Source: Paeniglutamicibacter gangotriensis Lz1y (GTDB lineage Bacteria > Actinomycetota > Actinomycetes > Actinomycetales > Micrococcaceae). Taken from it: a stretch of DNA of 64,000 bases. Positions 61,807-64,000 of this stretch are shown here, in pieces (positions within the stretch are counted from its first letter, which is position 1; the number at the start of each line of letters is the position of its first letter). A program made the translations under genes and the position numbers. The notes below the pieces were generated by a model. It made no database searches. It had not been told where the DNA came from and worked only from the letters and a program-made list of their open reading frames with translations. Location: positions 124,001 through 188,000 of the forward strand of contig NZ_AOCK01000011.1 in assembly GCF_000348945.1 (NCBI RefSeq). The letters run 5' to 3'.

Positions 61807-63360
61807 ATGGGAAAGTTTGCGGCTCACCAGAGCATTCAAGGACCAGAAGTCCCCGGCATACCCGCCGCCGGGTCACGCTACTATGCCGGTCTGGACGGCG
61901 CCTGGAGCCTCGTGGTCGAAGGACATCTTCAACACTCGCCCTTGGCCCAGGCGGTAGCGAAGCTCACATCCAGCCCCTGCCCGCGCACCCCCGGGCAAGG
62001 GCTGGAGCAGTTGCGCCAGCTCGGCCACATCAGGGCCATGATCGACGGATTGGAATCCACACTGTTGGCCGATACCTGCGAAATGGTGCAGCGCGGTATG
62101 CCCACCCCACTGTCGGAGGAGAATCCCACACTCTTTGATTACAAACGCGAGCTCGAGGAACACGGTTATCCGCTCACCCGCATGGATGCCGATCTGAACC
62201 GCTCCTCGTTCGTGGCCGAAGCCTCCCTGGCGACTCGAACCTCGGAACGCTCCACATTCAACCGGTTGGCCACCGCCGAAGGCCTACGCAACATCCACGA
62301 GGATTCACTTTCCGCCCTGCACAACGGCACCATCACCGCACGCACTGCGGCGGCCTTGGTCAAGCAGACCCGAGACATTCCGCTCGCCACGGCCAAACAG
62401 ATCGAGGCGATCCTGCTGCCCACCGCAGCAAACGCCTCGGATGCCGCCATGGCCCTGCGCATCAAGCGCGCGCGGGAACGGATGCATCCGGAACCAGCGG
62501 CCGACCGCCGTTCACGGGCGGAAGCGGGACGGTCGTTGATGTGGTGGCCCGAAGAAGACGGAATGGCGGTGCTGCAGGCTTATCTCCCTGCCGAGGACGT
62601 GCTGGCAATCTACAACACCGTGTCAGCGCATTCGAACCTCCTACTCGCCGGCGAGGAGATGCGTTCGTTGGGGCATCTGCGGGCCGATGTGTTCCGGGAT
62701 TCGCTGATCGATGGCTGGCCCGGCGCCGGGCCTAAGAAGCCCCCTCCCTTTGTGGGGTTAACGATCCCGGCCTTGGAATTATTGGCCAACCCGGAACGCG
62801 GGACAGCGAATCTGGAAGGGTACGGGCCGATCCCTCTGGGGATCGCGGTGCGACTGGCCGCGGACGCACCGTCAATGCGAGCCATCCTCACCGACCCGTG
62901 GACCGGTTCGGTCCTGGATTTGGGTCGCAAACGCTACAAACCATCGAAGGCGCTGCGTGATTTCCTGCGAGTGCGCGACGAACACTGCCGCTTCCCGGGG
63001 TGTCGGCGTGCCCCAGAGTTTTCCGAGTTCGACCACATCGAGGACTGGGCCGCTGGAGGAGGAACCTCGGTGGCCAATGCCCAATTGCTGTGTAAGCGAC
63101 ACCAAATCTACAAGCATGTCCTCGGCTGGCAGGCGGTGCACCTGGGCAACGGGTCGTTGCAATGGCGCACCCCGCACGGCACCACCACAGTGGAATTGCC
63201 CGATGGGCTGCTCTATCCCCGCCCTCTGGGGCCCAAGATGCCTGCGCTGCAGCTGATGCTTCCGGGAACGACCATCGATGCACCCGCCAAACGGTTGCTG
63301 GGCTGGGACGACTCCGATCAAGTTCCGCGTATCCCGGACGCCGGCCCCGAGAATCGGTGA
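61807..63360 (+). CDS. DUF222/HNH nuclease protein (13E12 type)
   Basis: A 517-residue protein of the actinobacterial 13E12/DUF222 family, with an HNH nuclease domain at its C-terminus. Residues about 60-330 are the helical DUF222 part. The HNH motif runs from about residue 390 to 440: CRFPGCRRAP with two cysteines, FSEFDHIEDWAAGG and the LLCKRHQIYKH zinc/metal-binding end. Genomes often hold many copies; a role in mobile elements or DNA processing is suspected but unproven. The start at 61807 lacks a clear ribosome binding site, so it may begin later. Flanked by tRNA-Ser and the SRP RNA. Confidence 0.85.
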   Translation: MGKFAAHQSIQGPEVPGIPAAGSRYYAGLDGAWSLVVEGHLQHSPLAQAVAKLTSSPCPRTPGQGLEQLRQLGHIRAMIDGLESTLLADTCEMVQRGMPTPLSEENPTLFDYKRELEEHGYPLTRMDADLNRSSFVAEASLATRTSERSTFNRLATAEGLRNIHEDSLSALHNGTITARTAAALVKQTRDIPLATAKQIEAILLPTAANASDAAMALRIKRARERMHPEPAADRRSRAEAGRSLMWWPEEDGMAVLQAYLPAEDVLAIYNTVSAHSNLLLAGEEMRSLGHLRADVFRDSLIDGWPGAGPKKPPPFVGLTIPALELLANPERGTANLEGYGPIPLGIAVRLAADAPSMRAILTDPWTGSVLDLGRKRYKPSKALRDFLRVRDEHCRFPGCRRAPEFSEFDHIEDWAAGGGTSVANAQLLCKRHQIYKHVLGWQAVHLGNGSLQWRTPHGTTTVELPDGLLYPRPLGPKMPALQLMLPGTTIDAPAKRLLGWDDSDQVPRIPDAGPENR

Positions 63361-63430
63361 CCCTGGGGGCGTGCGGCCCAACCTCCCATGGATTTCGGGC
63401 CGGGGCCCTGTTTCGGGTAGACTATTTGAC

Positions 63431-63518
63431 GGCCCCTCATGTGGTGTCATCCTGTTGAACTCCCCCAGGACCGGAAGGTAGCAAGGGTAGATGGGCTCTG
63501 GCAGGTGCATGAGGGGCC
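63431..63518 (+). ncRNA. ffs: 4.5S SRP RNA
   Basis: A short RNA with complementary ends (GGCCCCTCATG with CATGAGGGGCC) forms the long hairpin of bacterial SRP RNA. The apical region carries the conserved AGGACCGGAAGGTAGCAAGGG, which binds the Ffh M domain, in the correct orientation for the plus strand. A TAGACT -10 box lies 8 bp before the 5' end (63418-63423). Confidence 0.92.
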
Positions 63519-63589
63519 TTTACTATTTCCCCGCTTCCGAGCGCCGGTTCCCACCGCCTCGACGCCGGGTGTCGAGAGGGAGTGGATCC

Positions 63590-64000
63590 ATGGGTGCCGG
63601 ACGATTCGCCCCTAGCCCTTCTGGCGAGCTCCACCTGGGCAACCTACGCACCGCGATCCTCGCCTGGCTCTTCGCCCGCTCCACGAACCGTCGTTTTCTC
63701 CTGCGAATCGAAGACCTAGACCGGGCCCGCGCGGGCGCCGAAGAACTTCAGCTGGCCGATCTTCGAGCCATCGGACTGGAGTGGGACGGCCCCACCGTCC
63801 GGCAGACCGAGCGCACCGAGTTGTACACCGCGGCGATCGAAGAACTGCGCTCACGCGATCTGCTCTTCGAGTGCTTCTGCACCCGGCGCGATATCACCGA
63901 GGCCTCCAGCGCTCCCCATGCCGCACCGGGAACCTACCCGGGAACCTGCCGTGATCTGAGCGCTTCGGAGCGGGAAGCAAAACGGGCGGTGCGTCCCGCG
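63590..64000 (+). CDS. gluQRS: Glutamyl-Q tRNA(Asp) synthetase (partial)
   Basis: The first 137 codons of a class I glutamyl-tRNA synthetase catalytic-core protein; it continues beyond the window. GRFAPSPSGELHLGNLRTA contains the HxGN form of the HIGH motif, FLLRIEDLDRAR follows, and a zinc-binding cysteine cluster (CFCTRRD with a later GTC) is as in GluQRS. The enzyme glutamylates queuosine at position 34 of tRNA-Asp and lacks an anticodon-binding domain. GGGAG nine bases upstream supports ATG 63590. It lies 71 bp after the SRP RNA. Confidence 0.9.
   Translation, partial: MGAGRFAPSPSGELHLGNLRTAILAWLFARSTNRRFLLRIEDLDRARAGAEELQLADLRAIGLEWDGPTVRQTERTELYTAAIEELRSRDLLFECFCTRRDITEASSAPHAAPGTYPGTCRDLSASEREAKRAVRPA

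Noticed and set aside
1-64000. CRISPR arrays, insertion sequences or prophage genes
   Set aside because: No regularly spaced repeats, transposase, integrase or phage structural genes were found. The HNH/DUF222 protein alone is not enough to call a mobile element.

Overview
The window is high-GC actinobacterial DNA. RamB/ScfR, a LytR C-terminal-domain protein, a DUF222/HNH (13E12-type) protein, the frequent GTG starts and the general gene content fit a Micrococcaceae relative such as Arthrobacter, Paeniglutamicibacter or Glutamicibacter. The genus is inferred from style, not from a marker search. About 50 intact genes, one tRNA, the SRP RNA and several pseudogenes can be supported.

Layout. 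0-1.2 kb: the start of a membrane protein (possible sensor), a small secreted peptide and a divergent NarL-type response regulator. 1.4-10 kb: a BCCT osmolyte carrier, an orphan cytochrome oxidase subunit I, an amino acid permease, a DnaQ-like exonuclease with a BRCT tail, an unknown protein and a histidine phosphatase. 10.2-13.3 kb: a GAF-domain regulator and a flavin monooxygenase with an NTF2-like N-terminus. 13.6-32.6 kb: a taurine/sulfoacetaldehyde island. It holds a DadA-like FAD oxidoreductase, Xsc, a divergent IclR regulator with a CobS-like/CobT-like AAA+/VWA pair, a DUF1801 protein, SelO, a TauZ/YeiH-type sulfur-oxyanion exporter, an APC permease, Pta, taurine:pyruvate aminotransferase, alanine racemase, a MocR (TauR-like) regulator and a universal stress protein. 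32.6-34.2 kb: RamB. 34.4-37.3 kb: a block of decayed genes (GNAT, MFS, calcineurin-like phosphoesterase). 37.4-46 kb: a shikimate-dehydrogenase-like enzyme, a FadR-type regulator with an MFS carrier, a second CynX-type MFS carrier, an LLM flavin oxidoreductase, membrane proteins and a permease remnant. 46.2-50.4 kb: a thymidylate-kinase-like protein and the glyoxylate-bypass genes aceA and aceB. 50.5-57.9 kb: a zinc-ribbon membrane protein, transporters, a DsbA-family protein, LytR_C, and a 2-oxoglutarate/Fe(II) oxygenase. 58-61.4 kb: a histidine kinase, a degenerate HPt protein and an OmpR-type response regulator. 61.5-64 kb: tRNA-Ser, the HNH protein, 4.5S RNA and the start of gluQRS.

How it works together. 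The core reads as one carbon route: taurine is deaminated by Tpa with pyruvate, giving sulfoacetaldehyde and alanine. Xsc releases sulfite and acetyl phosphate, and Pta makes acetyl-CoA. The exporter would remove sulfite or sulfate. AceA and AceB, typical RamB targets, allow growth on the resulting C2 units. The neighbouring alanine racemase and DadA-like oxidase could return alanine to pyruvate, closing the amino-acceptor loop without alanine dehydrogenase. That last step is inference. The CobS/CobT-like pair inside this island, with no cobalamin genes nearby, is the least explained part of the locus.
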